In this document: in pieces, positions 5,865 to 5,961 of the stretch
How the letters are laid out: each line of letters opens with the position of its first letter
Numbering within the stretch: the first letter of the stretch is position 1
NCBI GenBank assembly: GCA_964654015.1
Contig: CAZZHQ010000143.1
Coordinates: 1 to 5,961 of the forward strand
From: JAUUZT01 sp964654015
GTDB lineage: Bacteria; Chloroflexota; Dehalococcoidia; GIF9; AB-539-J10
Direction: 5' to 3'
Length of the DNA stretch: 5,961 bases
The notes under the pieces: generated by a model
Told to the model about the DNA's origin: nothing
The model's database searches: none
The model's input: only the letters and a program-made list of their open reading frames with translations
Translations under genes and position numbers: made by a program

Positions 5865-5961
5865 ATGCCTAAAACAAGTAAGATTGCGATTAGTCTTCCT
5901 GAAGACGTACTTACCGCTGTAGAAAGAGAAAGAGAGGAGAGCGGCGAGAGCCGCAGCCAGA
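5865..5961 (+). CDS. CopG/ribbon-helix-helix antitoxin-like protein, N-terminal part, cut by window edge
   Basis: The 32 visible residues begin MPKTSKIAISLPEDVLTAVE and continue RERE, then ESGESRSQ. This is the classic start of a ribbon-helix-helix DNA-binding protein: a short basic N-terminus, a beta strand (about residues 5-10, KIAISL), a proline and acidic helix cap (PED), helix A (about 14-25), then the SGxSRS turn leading into helix B. The start at ATG 5865 has AGAGGTGG (5852-5859) with a 5-nt gap. Proteins of this type are usually antitoxins followed directly by a toxin gene, often of the MazF/PemK class, but no toxin is visible because the window ends. It could instead be a stand-alone regulator. 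It is transcribed divergently from hsdR. Confidence 0.82.
   Translation, partial: MPKTSKIAISLPEDVLTAVEREREESGESRSQ

Noticed and set aside
1..5961. CRISPR array, tRNA or rRNA gene
   Set aside because: No regularly spaced repeat array, no tRNA-like cloverleaf arms and no rRNA-like sequence were noticed; coding genes occupy nearly all of the window.

Overview
The window is almost entirely a complete Type I restriction-modification locus on the minus strand. It is followed in the same direction by two small open frames, and is flanked on the right by the start of a divergent ribbon-helix-helix (CopG-type) gene on the plus strand. It is clearly bacterial, with Shine-Dalgarno sites, sigma-70-like promoters and tight operon spacing. 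The taxon cannot be fixed from this sequence: base composition looks intermediate and all recognisable genes belong to widely transferred defence or addiction families.

Layout from right to left, which is the direction of transcription for most of it. 5865-5961 (+) is the first 32 codons of a putative antitoxin, cut by the window edge. 5674-5864 is a divergent intergenic region. It holds the antitoxin promoter, a perfect 20-bp palindrome plus a third half-site over that promoter, and two candidate minus-strand promoters for the restriction operon. 5673-3325 (-) is hsdR, 3328-2093 (-) is hsdS and 2090-567 (-) is hsdM. After hsdM, 540-410 (-) holds a 39-codon frame with a good ribosome binding site and, in another frame, a gene-like tail; I read it as a broken or very small gene. 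407-99 (-) encodes an unrecognised 102-residue protein with an excellent ribosome binding site. The left 98 bases are non-coding and contain two exact copies of a 10-bp repeat 40 bp apart.

How the genes work together: HsdS carries two target recognition domains and is predicted to specify a bipartite DNA site. HsdM with HsdS forms the adenine methyltransferase, and HsdR adds the ATP-driven translocase and nuclease. All three keep the motifs expected of active proteins. The order is R-S-M, with R and S overlapping by an ATGA and S and M separated by 2 bp, so one transcript starting upstream of hsdR probably serves the whole set and may continue into the small genes. The adjacent RHH gene suggests a toxin-antitoxin module just outside the window.

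I do not see a clearly new multi-gene system. The least explained parts are the 102-aa gene, the broken frame before it, and the divergent control region.
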